Assembly: GCF_000379625.1 (NCBI RefSeq)
Contig: NZ_KB903217.1
Span: forward strand, 637,816-701,815
DNA from: Actinomycetospora chiangmaiensis DSM 45062
GTDB taxonomy: Bacteria > Actinomycetota > Actinomycetes > Mycobacteriales > Pseudonocardiaceae
DNA length: 64,000 nt
Direction: 5' to 3'
The position numbers and the translations under genes were made by a program. Below the pieces are notes generated by a model. That model searched no databases. It had not been told where the DNA came from and worked only from the letters and a program-made list of their open reading frames with translations. Every line of letters starts with the position of its first letter. Positions within the stretch are counted from its first letter, which is position 1. Shown one piece after another: positions 57,304 through 64,000 of this stretch.

Positions 57304-59481
57304 TCAGATCGAGTCGCGGAAGTTCTGGCCCTTCTCCGCCTTCTCGACGAGCGACGCCGGCGGGGTGAACCGGTCGCCGTAGCCCTTGGCGAGGATGCGC
57401 GCGCGCTCGACGAAGCCGGGCAGGCCGCCCGGGTAGCCGTCGATGTACTGCGCCACGCCGCCGGTCCAGGCCGGGAAGCCGATGCCCATGATCGAGCCGA
57501 TGTTGGCGTCGGCGATGGTGTGCAGGACACCCTCGTCGAAGCACTTCACCGTCTCGAGGGCCTCGGCGAAGAGCATCCGCTCCTTCATGTCCTCGAACGG
57601 CAGGCCGTCCGAGTCCGTGGCGCCATGAAATTCATCGGCGAGTCCTGTCCAGAGGCGAGTGCGCTTGCCGGACTCGTCGTAGTCGTAGAACCCGGCGCCC
57701 GAGGAGCGGCCCTTGCGGCCGAGCTCGACCATCCGGTCGACGATCGGCTCCGAGGGGTGCTCGTCCCAGACACCGCCCGCGGCCTCGACGCCCTTGCGGG
57801 TCTCCTGGCGGATCTTCTGGGGCAGCGTGAGCGTCAGCTCGTCCATCAGCTGCAGCGGCGGCGCGGGGTAGCCCGCCTGCGAGCCGGCCTGCTCGATGGC
57901 CGCCGGCGACGCGCCCTCGCCCAGCATGGCGATGGCCTCGTTGAGGAACGTCCCGATGACGCGGCTGGTGAAGAACCCGCGCGAGTCGGAGACGACGATC
58001 GGGGTCTTGCGGATCTGCAGCGCGATGTCGACGGCCTTCGCCAGCGTGGCGTCGGAGGTCTTCTCGCCGGAGATGATCTCCAGCAGCGGCATCTTGTCGA
58101 CCGGCGAGAAGAAGTGCAGGCCGACGAAGTCCTCGGGCCGCTCGACCCCGGTCGCGAGATCGGTGATCGGCAGCGTCGAGGTGTTCGACCCGAGCACCGC
58201 GTCGGGCGCGAGGTACGGGTAGATCTCGGCGAAGACCTTCTTCTTGAGGTCGGGGCTCTCGAAGACGGCCTCGATGACGAGGTCGGCACCCTGCGCGTCC
58301 TCGGGCTTCTCGGTCGGCGTGATCCGGGCGAGGATCGCGTCGGCCTTCTCCTGGGTCTGCTTGCCCCGGGAGACCGCCTTGTCGAGGATCTTCTTCGAGT
58401 AGTCCTTGCCCTTCTCGGCGTTCGCGAGCGAGACGTCCTTGAGGACGACCTCGATGCCCGCGACGGCGCACGAGTAGGCGATGCCCGCGCCCATCATCCC
58501 GGCGCCGAGCACGACGACCTTGGAGGCGCTGAACTTCTCGTGGCCGTCGGGGCGGGAGCCGCCCTTGGTGATCGACTGCAGGTCGAAGAAGAACGCGTTG
58601 ATCATGTTCGTCGAGACCTGCCCGACGACGAGGTCGGCGAAGTAGCGCGACTCGATCCTGGCGGCGTTGTCGATGTCGACCTGCGAGCCCTCGACCGCGG
58701 CGCACATGATGTTGTACGGCGCCGGCATCGGGGCGTTCTTGAGCTGCTTGCGCAGGTTGGCCGGGAACGCGGGGAGGTTGGCCGCGAACTTCGGCACCGA
58801 CGGCGTGCCGCCGGGGATCCGGTAGCCCTTGACATCCCACGGCTGCACGGCCTGCGGGTTGGCCTTCACCCACTCCTTGGCCTTGCCGAGCAGCTCCTCG
58901 GGGGTGTCGACGACCTCGTCGACGAGGCCCACCTCCTTCGCGGCCGCGGGCGAGCGCTGCTGTCCCTGGAGCAGCACCTGCAGCAGGGCGTCGGCGATGC
59001 CGAGCAGCCGCACGGTGCGCACCACGCCGCCGCCCCCGGGCAGCAGACCGAGGGTGACCTCGGGGAGGCCGATCTTCGAGCCCTTGACGTCGAGGGCGAT
59101 GCGGTGGTGGGTCGCGAGGGCGATCTCGAGGCCGCCGCCGAGCGCGGCGCCGTTGATGGCCGCGACGACCGGCTTGCCGAAGGTCTCCAGACGGCGCAGC
59201 GCGGTCTTGATGGCCTGGGACTGGTCGTAGGCCTTCTGGGCCTCCGACGGTCCGTAGTTCCGCAGGTCCTCGAGGTTGCCGCCGGCGAAGAAGGTCTTCT
59301 TCGCGCTGGTCAGCACGACGCCCGCGATCGAGTCCTTCTCGGCCTCGAGGCGGCCGAGCGTGGCCTCCAGGTCGGTGCCGAACCGGGCGTTCATGGTGTT
59401 GGCCGACGCGTCCGGGTCGTCCATCGTCAGCGTGACGATGCCGTCGCCGTCCTGCTCCCACCGGAACATGTTGTCGCTCAC
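57304..59481 (-). CDS. fadB: Multifunctional fatty acid oxidation protein FadB
   Basis: 725-aa protein. The N-terminal third is an enoyl-CoA hydratase with both catalytic Glu (GGGLEIALA and [11 protein letters not shown]). From about residue 330 comes the 3-hydroxyacyl-CoA dehydrogenase with [19 protein letters not shown] (NAD) and [17 protein letters not shown] (catalytic His). Homologous to Rv0860. GTG chosen near the start of homology; an AGGAG lies about 11 nt upstream. It is 43 nt downstream of fadA in the same operon. Confidence 0.95.
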   Translation of the reverse strand: MSDNMFRWEQDGDGIVTLTMDDPDASANTMNARFGTDLEATLGRLEAEKDSIAGVVLTSAKKTFFAGGNLEDLRNYGPSEAQKAYDQSQAIKTALRRLETFGKPVVAAINGAALGGGLEIALATHHRIALDVKGSKIGLPEVTLGLLPGGGGVVRTVRLLGIADALLQVLLQGQQRSPAAAKEVGLVDEVVDTPEELLGKAKEWVKANPQAVQPWDVKGYRIPGGTPSVPKFAANLPAFPANLRKQLKNAPMPAPYNIMCAAVEGSQVDIDNAARIESRYFADLVVGQVSTNMINAFFFDLQSITKGGSRPDGHEKFSASKVVVLGAGMMGAGIAYSCAVAGIEVVLKDVSLANAEKGKDYSKKILDKAVSRGKQTQEKADAILARITPTEKPEDAQGADLVIEAVFESPDLKKKVFAEIYPYLAPDAVLGSNTSTLPITDLATGVERPEDFVGLHFFSPVDKMPLLEIISGEKTSDATLAKAVDIALQIRKTPIVVSDSRGFFTSRVIGTFLNEAIAMLGEGASPAAIEQAGSQAGYPAPPLQLMDELTLTLPQKIRQETRKGVEAAGGVWDEHPSEPIVDRMVELGRKGRSSGAGFYDYDESGKRTRLWTGLADEFHGATDSDGLPFEDMKERMLFAEALETVKCFDEGVLHTIADANIGSIMGIGFPAWTGGVAQYIDGYPGGLPGFVERARILAKGYGDRFTPPASLVEKAEKGQNFRDSI

Positions 59482-59524
59482 TGCTCTTCGTGCTCCTTCG
59501 CTACGAGGTGGTGGTGGGGCGGGA

Positions 59525-60733
59525 TCAGACGCGCTCGATGATGGTGGCGACACCCATGCCGCCGCCGATGCACAGCGTGACGAGGGCGCGGCGCAGGTCG
59601 CGGCGCTCGAGCTCGTCGACCATCGTGCCCATGATCATCGCGCCGGTGGCGCCCAGCGGGTGGCCGAGGGCAATGGCGCCGCCCATGACGTTGGTGCGCT
59701 CGTGCGGGAAGCCCAGGTCCTTCATGAGCTTCATCGGCACGGCGGCGAACGCCTCGTTGATCTCGAGCAGGTCGATGTCGTCGACCGTGAGGCCGGCCTT
59801 CGCGAGCACCTTGTGGCAGGCGGGCGTCGGGCCGGTGAGCATGATCGTCGGGTCGGCGCCGGAGACGGCGGTGGCGACGATGCGGGCGCGCGGGGTGAGG
59901 CCGTTCTTCTTGCCGGCCGCCTCGCTGCCGACCAGCACGAGGGCGGCGCCGTCGACGATGCCCGACGAGTTGCCGCCGTGGTGGACGTGGTTGATCTGCT
60001 CGACCCAGTGGTACTTCTGCAGCGCGACGGCGTCGAAGCCGCCCATCTCACCGATGCCGGCGAACGACGGCTTGAGGCCGGAGAGGCCCTCCATCGTGGT
60101 CTCGCGCATGTGCTCGTCGTGGTCGAGGACCGTCAGGCCGTTGCGGTCCTTGACGGGGACGATCGACTTGTCGAACGCGCCGTCGGCCCAGGCCTTGGCG
60201 GCGCGGGTCTGCGACTCCAGCGCGTAGGCGTCCACGTCCTCGCGCGAGAAGCCCTCGAGGGTCGCGATGAGGTCGGCGCCGATGCCCTGCGGCACGAAGC
60301 TGGTGGCGAAGTTGGTCTCCGGGTCCATGGCCCACGGCCCGCCGTCGGAGGCCATCGGGACGCGGGACATCGACTCGACGCCGCCGCCGATGATGAGGTC
60401 CTCCCAGCCGGAGGCGACGCGCTGCGCGGCCTGGTTCACGGCCTCGAGACCGGAGGCGCAGAAGCGGTTGAGCTGGACGCCGCCCGTGGTGTCGGGGTAG
60501 CCCGCGGCGATCGTCGCCGTCTTGGCGATGTCGCCGCCCTGGTCGCCGACCGGCGAGACGCAGCCGAGGACGACGTCCTCCACCTGCTCGGGCTGGAGCT
60601 CGGGGTTGCGCGCCTTGAGCTCGTCGAGCAGGCCGACGACCAGCGAGACGGGCTTGACCGAGTGCAGGGACCCGGTCGCCTTCCCCCGTCCGCGCGGGGT
60701 GCGGATGGCGTCGTAGATGAATGCCTCGGTCAC
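59525..60733 (-). CDS. fadA: Acetyl-CoA acyltransferase FadA (thiolase)
   Basis: 402-aa thiolase, last step of beta-oxidation. Nucleophilic Cys in [26 protein letters not shown] with the catalytic His, and CIGGGMG with the second Cys. Homologous to Rv0859, which also precedes fadB. GTG with AAGGGA about 9 nt upstream gives the typical [14 protein letters not shown] start. Its promoter, 60792-60819, is overlapped by a TetR-type operator. Confidence 0.96.
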   Translation of the reverse strand: MTEAFIYDAIRTPRGRGKATGSLHSVKPVSLVVGLLDELKARNPELQPEQVEDVVLGCVSPVGDQGGDIAKTATIAAGYPDTTGGVQLNRFCASGLEAVNQAAQRVASGWEDLIIGGGVESMSRVPMASDGGPWAMDPETNFATSFVPQGIGADLIATLEGFSREDVDAYALESQTRAAKAWADGAFDKSIVPVKDRNGLTVLDHDEHMRETTMEGLSGLKPSFAGIGEMGGFDAVALQKYHWVEQINHVHHGGNSSGIVDGAALVLVGSEAAGKKNGLTPRARIVATAVSGADPTIMLTGPTPACHKVLAKAGLTVDDIDLLEINEAFAAVPMKLMKDLGFPHERTNVMGGAIALGHPLGATGAMIMGTMVDELERRDLRRALVTLCIGGGMGVATIIERV

Positions 60734-60782
60734 GGGTGGTGTCCCTTCGTACGGCGTCGAGCACCGGGAGAGCTCCGTGCTC

Positions 60783-60819
60783 CTGACAGTCATGATGGAC
60801 TGTTTGTGTCAGGTGTCAA
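60783..60819 (-). promoter_or_regulatory. fadAB promoter with overlapping TetR-type operator
   Basis: Minus strand: TTGACA (60814-60819), 16 nt, CATCAT (60792-60797). The operator-like 24-mer at 60783-60806 covers the -10. It has the half-site TGACAGTCA and the inverted pair ACAGTC-N6-GACTGT (60786-60803). Confidence 0.6.
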
Positions 60820-60897
60820 CGGGGTCCCGGGTGACGTTACCGGCGGGTAGGGATCGGAGGAAGAGCGCCTCCACCCGGCGCCGCCCGCCACGCCGCA

Positions 60898-60921
60898 CTG
60901 ACGGTCAACGTTGACCGTCAG
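60898..60921. promoter_or_regulatory. 24-bp perfect palindrome, TetR autoregulatory operator
   Basis: CTGACGGTCAAC followed directly by its exact reverse complement. It lies about 50 nt before the tetR start and just upstream of a TACGGT -10 (60925-60930). Perfect symmetry and location suggest it is the operator of the TetR protein. Confidence 0.65.
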
Positions 60922-60973
60922 GCGTACGGTCGGCGACGATTCGTCGCTGCCGGGCACCCGAGGGGAGGACCGC

Positions 60974-61651
60974 ATGGCCGCAGGGAACGGGGCGAGCGCC
61001 GCGGCGTCGTCGTCGGGAGCCGCCGAGACCGGTGCGCGCCGCGGGGCCACGGTCCGACGCTCGCGCGAGCAGCGCACCACCGACAGCCGCCTGCGCATCC
61101 TCGACGCCGCGGTCGCGTGTCTGGTCGAGTCCGGCTACGCCGGGACCACGACGTTGACGATCCAGGCGCGGGCCGGGGTCTCCCGCGGGCGCCTGCTGCA
61201 CCACTTCCCGTCGAAGGAGACGCTGCTCGTCGCGGCCGCCCAGCACCTCGCGGCCACCCGCTTCGCCTCCGACGGCCTGGCCTCGGCCGAGCTGCCCGAC
61301 CGGGCCGACGACCCGGGCGCCCGCCTCGACCGCATCGTCGACGTCATGTGGGCCACCTACCAGGAGCCCTACTTCTGGGCCTCGACCGAACTCTGGACGG
61401 CGGCCCGCACCGACCCCGCGCTCGCCGCGGCGCTGCTGCCCGCCGAGCGGCGGCTCGGCGCCGCCATCCGCCAGACCCTCGACGCCGTGTTCGAGGCGTA
61501 CGCGGAGCACGAGAACTACCCGATGGTCCGCGAGATGCTGCTGACCGCGATGCGCGGGGTGGCGCTCACGTACGGCTTCGACCCGCGCGAGGCGGCGACC
61601 GACCCGCACGTCGCCCAGTGGAAGCAGATGTGCCGGGTCCTCCTGCTCTGA
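60974..61651 (+). CDS. TetR family regulator of the fadAB/mcr genes (inferred)
   Basis: 225-aa TetR repressor. The DNA-binding domain is at about residues 40-85: RILDAAVACLVESGY, then TTLTIQARAGVSRGRLLHHF with the conserved PSKETLL. The first 30 residues are Ala/Ser/Gly-rich. The C-terminal ligand domain includes EPYFWASTELWTAARTD, an aromatic pocket that could hold an acyl-CoA. Divergent from fadAB; palindromes at its own, fadA and mcr promoters suggest it represses all three. AGGGGAGG precedes the ATG. Confidence 0.85.
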   Translation: MAAGNGASAAASSSGAAETGARRGATVRRSREQRTTDSRLRILDAAVACLVESGYAGTTTLTIQARAGVSRGRLLHHFPSKETLLVAAAQHLAATRFASDGLASAELPDRADDPGARLDRIVDVMWATYQEPYFWASTELWTAARTDPALAAALLPAERRLGAAIRQTLDAVFEAYAEHENYPMVREMLLTAMRGVALTYGFDPREAATDPHVAQWKQMCRVLLL

Positions 61652-61652
61652 G

Positions 61653-62516
61653 CTACGGCCCGTCGCGGCGGACCGCCCGCGCGTAGGCCTCCGGCGTGCG
61701 TCCGAGCGCCGCGCGGAAGTCCCGGACGAGGTGGGCCTGGTCGGCGTAACCCAGCGCCGCGGCGACCTCGGGCCAGCTGACCCGCGCCCCGTCCCGCACC
61801 GCCTCCGCGGCCTCGAGCAGGCGGTACCGCCGGATCACCCACGTCGGCGAGACCCCCGCGCACCGGGCGAACGACCGCTGCAGGCTCCGCCCGCCGATGC
61901 CCGACCTGGCCGCGAGGTCGTCCAGGCGGCGGACCTCCCGGTCGGTCTCGGCGACACGCGCGACCGCGGCGACCTCCCGGGCCTGCTCGACGCGGCCGGT
62001 GTCGGCGTCGGCCACCTCGGCCACCGCGGCCTCGACGGCCGCGGCGAGCTCGGCCACCCGCGCCGCCTCGTCGTCGGGACCGCCCACCCGCGCGACGAGC
62101 GCCGCGCCGTCCAGGCCGACCTCCTCGACGTCGACGACGCGGTCCCGCAGCGCGGCGGCGTCGTCGACGAGGGCGCCGAAGCCCCCGACCGTCGACATCA
62201 TCGCGACCGTCCAGCCCTGCCCGGCGAGCGCCCGGTCGACCAGGTCGGTCGCCACCCCCGTGACCCGGGCCTCCGGTCCGCGACGACGGGTGCGGGCGTC
62301 CGGGGTGCCCACGCTCAGGTTCACGGCGGGGTGGGTGAGCACCTCCTGTCGGTGCTCGACGTCGGCGGGGAGGTTCCAGCGGACGGCCCAGAAGCGGTCG
62401 ACGAGCCCGTCGAGTCCCGGCGTGGGCGGGTAGCGCGCGAACGCCACGCGCTGTCGCAGCAGCCAGGGGTCGAGGATCCCGCGGCTGTCGCGGTCCACGG
62501 GGGCCGGACCGGTCAT
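61653..62516 (-). CDS. AraC family transcriptional regulator
   Basis: 287-aa protein with an N-terminal DUF6597-type sensory domain (LVDRFWAVRWNLP, then THPAVNLSV) and a C-terminal AraC domain: LAARSGIGGRSLQRSFARCAG (first helix-turn-helix) and PEVAAALGYADQAHLVRDFR with the final GRTPEAYA. It is divergent from the TIGR03086 gene, 82 nt apart, and could control it. Convergent with tetR, 1 nt apart. Confidence 0.88.
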   Translation of the reverse strand: MTGPAPVDRDSRGILDPWLLRQRVAFARYPPTPGLDGLVDRFWAVRWNLPADVEHRQEVLTHPAVNLSVGTPDARTRRRGPEARVTGVATDLVDRALAGQGWTVAMMSTVGGFGALVDDAAALRDRVVDVEEVGLDGAALVARVGGPDDEAARVAELAAAVEAAVAEVADADTGRVEQAREVAAVARVAETDREVRRLDDLAARSGIGGRSLQRSFARCAGVSPTWVIRRYRLLEAAEAVRDGARVSWPEVAAALGYADQAHLVRDFRAALGRTPEAYARAVRRDGP

Positions 62517-62598
62517 GGGGGCAGTGTCCTCCGGGGTCCGCCGAGGTGTCGCGGAAGTTCAATCCCGACGGCGGGTCGCGGCGGCAGGCTCCCGGGCC

Positions 62599-63171
62599 AT
62601 GACCGACACCCGCAGCCACGTGCACGCCGTCCTCACCGACCTGGCCGCCCTCCTCGACGACGTCGACGGCGACGCGTGGCACGCGCCGACGCCCTGCACC
62701 GCGTTCGACGTCGCGGCACTCGCCGACCACGTGGTCGGCTGGTCCACGACGTTCGCGGCCGGCTACGCCGACCCGCAGGGTCGGGCGCCGGCCGGGCCGA
62801 CCGACGTCGAGGGCGACCGGGCCGACGCGGTCCGGGCCGCGGCGACCGTCCTCGACGAGGCGCTGGCCGGTGGCGCGGCCGGGCGCCCGCTCTCCCTCGG
62901 CGAGGCGGCCATGCCGGGGGAGATGGCGCTGTCGATGATCCTCTGGGAGTACCAGGTGCACGGCTGGGACCTGGCCGTGGCGCTGGGCCGGCCGTGGTCG
63001 CCGGACGAGCGGGGGCTCGAGGCGTCGCTGGCCTTCGCCCCGATGATGCTGACGCCCGACTACCAGGGCGAGGGCAAGCCGTTCGCGCCGCGGGTGCCGG
63101 TGCCCGACGACGCCCCGGCGCTGGATCGGCTTGTCGCGATCTCCGGCCGTGACCCGCAGTGGTCCGCCTGA
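62599..63171 (+). CDS. TIGR03086 family DinB-like protein
   Basis: 190-aa helical-bundle protein of the mycothiol-dependent maleylpyruvate isomerase/DinB superfamily. WHAPTPCTAFDVAALADHVVGW near residues 28-48 supplies the first metal His, and VHGWDLAVALGRPW near 127-140 the later His-x3-Asp region. Many such proteins use mycothiol or bind metal; the reaction here is not known. ATG start preceded by a weak GGCAGG-like site. Confidence 0.8.
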   Translation: MTDTRSHVHAVLTDLAALLDDVDGDAWHAPTPCTAFDVAALADHVVGWSTTFAAGYADPQGRAPAGPTDVEGDRADAVRAAATVLDEALAGGAAGRPLSLGEAAMPGEMALSMILWEYQVHGWDLAVALGRPWSPDERGLEASLAFAPMMLTPDYQGEGKPFAPRVPVPDDAPALDRLVAISGRDPQWSA

Positions 63172-63182
63172 GGCTCCGCCGG

Positions 63183-63232
63183 GACAGGAGAGCGTCGTCG
63201 CCGTCGTCCGGTGACGGCGACGACGCCCTGTC
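63183..63232. repeat. Long palindrome between convergent genes, family member 2
   Basis: GACAGG, 3 nt, GCGTCGTCGCCGTC, 7-nt loop, GACGGCGACGACGC, then CCTGTC. The skeleton is shared with 52745-52797. Between convergent genes; likely a bidirectional terminator. Confidence 0.75.
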
Positions 63233-63247
63233 AGGGACCGGGACGGC

Positions 63248-64000
63248 TCAGATCAGCGACTTGAGCGTCTCCAGCTGCGAGCGCACGTTCTCGTGCCCGG
63301 GGTGGAGCGGCATGATGTTGAGCTGCGTGACCCCGGCCTCGGCGAACTGCTTGAGCTGCGTGCGGACCTCGTCCTCGGTGCCGACCAGCGACACCGCGTG
63401 CGCCAGCTCGTCGGGGACGGCCGCCGCCGCCTCCTCCTTCCTGCCCGCGAGGTAGAGGTCCTGGATCTTCTCGGCCTCGTCGACGTAGCCGTACCGCTGC
63501 ATGAGCTGGTTGTAGAAGTTCTGGTCCTTCGCGCCCATGCCGCCGACGTAGAGGGCCATGGTCGGCTTGACGTACTGCAGCATCTCGCCGGCGCCCGGGC
63601 CGATCGCGAGGCCGACCGCGGTCGAGATGCCCAGCGGCCCGAGCTCGGGCGCCCGCTTCGCCTTCCCGGCCGCGAGCGGTTCGCCCCAGATCTCGTGCGC
63701 CTTGCCCGGGTGGAAGAACAGCGGCTCCCACACCTGCACGAGCTCCGCGGCCAGCTGCACGTTCTTCGGCCCGAGCGCTGCGAGCAGGATCGGGATGTCG
63801 GCGCGCACCGGGTGGTTGATGAGCTTGAGTGGCTTGCCCAGCCCGGTGCCCTTCTCCGGCGCGAGCGGCACCTCGTAGTACCTGCCGGAGTACTGGACCT
63901 TCTCCCGGCGCCACACCTGACGGCAGATGTCGACGATCTCGCGGGTGCGGCCGAGCGGGGCGTCGTAGCGGATGCCGTGGAAGCCCTCGATCACCTGCGG
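63248..64000 (-). CDS. LLM-class F420-dependent oxidoreductase (partial)
   Basis: The C-terminal 250 residues of a luciferase-like monooxygenase fold protein; the start lies beyond the right edge. GIRYDAPLGRTREIVDICRQVW, the YYEVPL strand, PILLAALGPKNVQLAAE, and the C-terminal VSLVGTEDEVRTQLKQFAEAG segment match LLM-class F420-dependent enzymes of mycobacteria and relatives. The cofactor is inferred from the family. Substrate unknown. Confidence 0.8.
   Translation of the reverse strand, partial: PQVIEGFHGIRYDAPLGRTREIVDICRQVWRREKVQYSGRYYEVPLAPEKGTGLGKPLKLINHPVRADIPILLAALGPKNVQLAAELVQVWEPLFFHPGKAHEIWGEPLAAGKAKRAPELGPLGISTAVGLAIGPGAGEMLQYVKPTMALYVGGMGAKDQNFYNQLMQRYGYVDEAEKIQDLYLAGRKEEAAAAVPDELAHAVSLVGTEDEVRTQLKQFAEAGVTQLNIMPLHPGHENVRSQLETLKSLI

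Overview
The window is very GC-rich actinobacterial chromosome. Several genes suggest a mycolata or Pseudonocardiaceae-like actinomycete: BldC, a complete menaquinone pathway segment with a MenJ-type reductase, a DprE2-like arabinan-precursor reductase, an F420-type oxidoreductase, a Mycobacterium-like FadA/FadB pair, KorAB, and an ECF42 sigma factor. GTG starts and GTGA/ATGA stop-start overlaps are common. Many start codons have a TANNNT hexamer only 6-8 nt upstream, as expected for leaderless actinobacterial transcripts. No prophage, insertion sequence, CRISPR array or island boundary was seen. This reads as core chromosome.

Region 1 (1-32 kb) is a respiratory super-locus. After a truncated TIGR04222 membrane protein, a small membrane protein and bldC come menA (minus), a secreted protein, menD, a six-gene Mrp Na+/H+ antiporter operon with fused MrpA/MrpB, a DUF3592 protein, menG, menJ, the complete 14-gene complex I operon nuoA-N, and a polyprenyl diphosphate synthase that probably supplies the menaquinone tail. 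A near-consensus Rex operator lies between the putative menJ -10 box and its start codon, so the NADH/NAD+ ratio may control menJ and perhaps nuo.

Region 2 (33-48 kb) holds rarD, a decayed patatin phospholipase gene, korAB (2-oxoglutarate:ferredoxin oxidoreductase), an enoyl-CoA hydratase-like protein, a hotdog thioesterase, htpX, a tandem pair of unrecognised paralogs, an overlapping GH172-EVE-KptA operon, a duplicated DUF998 membrane protein, an SDR, a PuuE-like deacetylase and rmlA.

Region 3 (48-54 kb) holds an MpaB-like DUF2236 protein, a DGPF/ECF42 sigma unit with a matching promoter, yajQ, tRNA-Tyr, a PII-like protein without the usual T-loop tyrosine, an orphan DprE2-like SDR and an aldo/keto reductase.

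Region 4 (54-64 kb) is lipid metabolism: a PhaC-like hydrolase, alpha-methylacyl-CoA racemase, fadA-fadB and a TetR regulator. Three related 24-bp operator-like sites, at tetR, fadA and mcr, point to one regulon for branched-chain or general fatty acid beta-oxidation. An AraC regulator, a TIGR03086 protein and a truncated F420-type oxidoreductase close the window. Two related long palindromes sit between convergent gene pairs at 52.75 and 63.18 kb.
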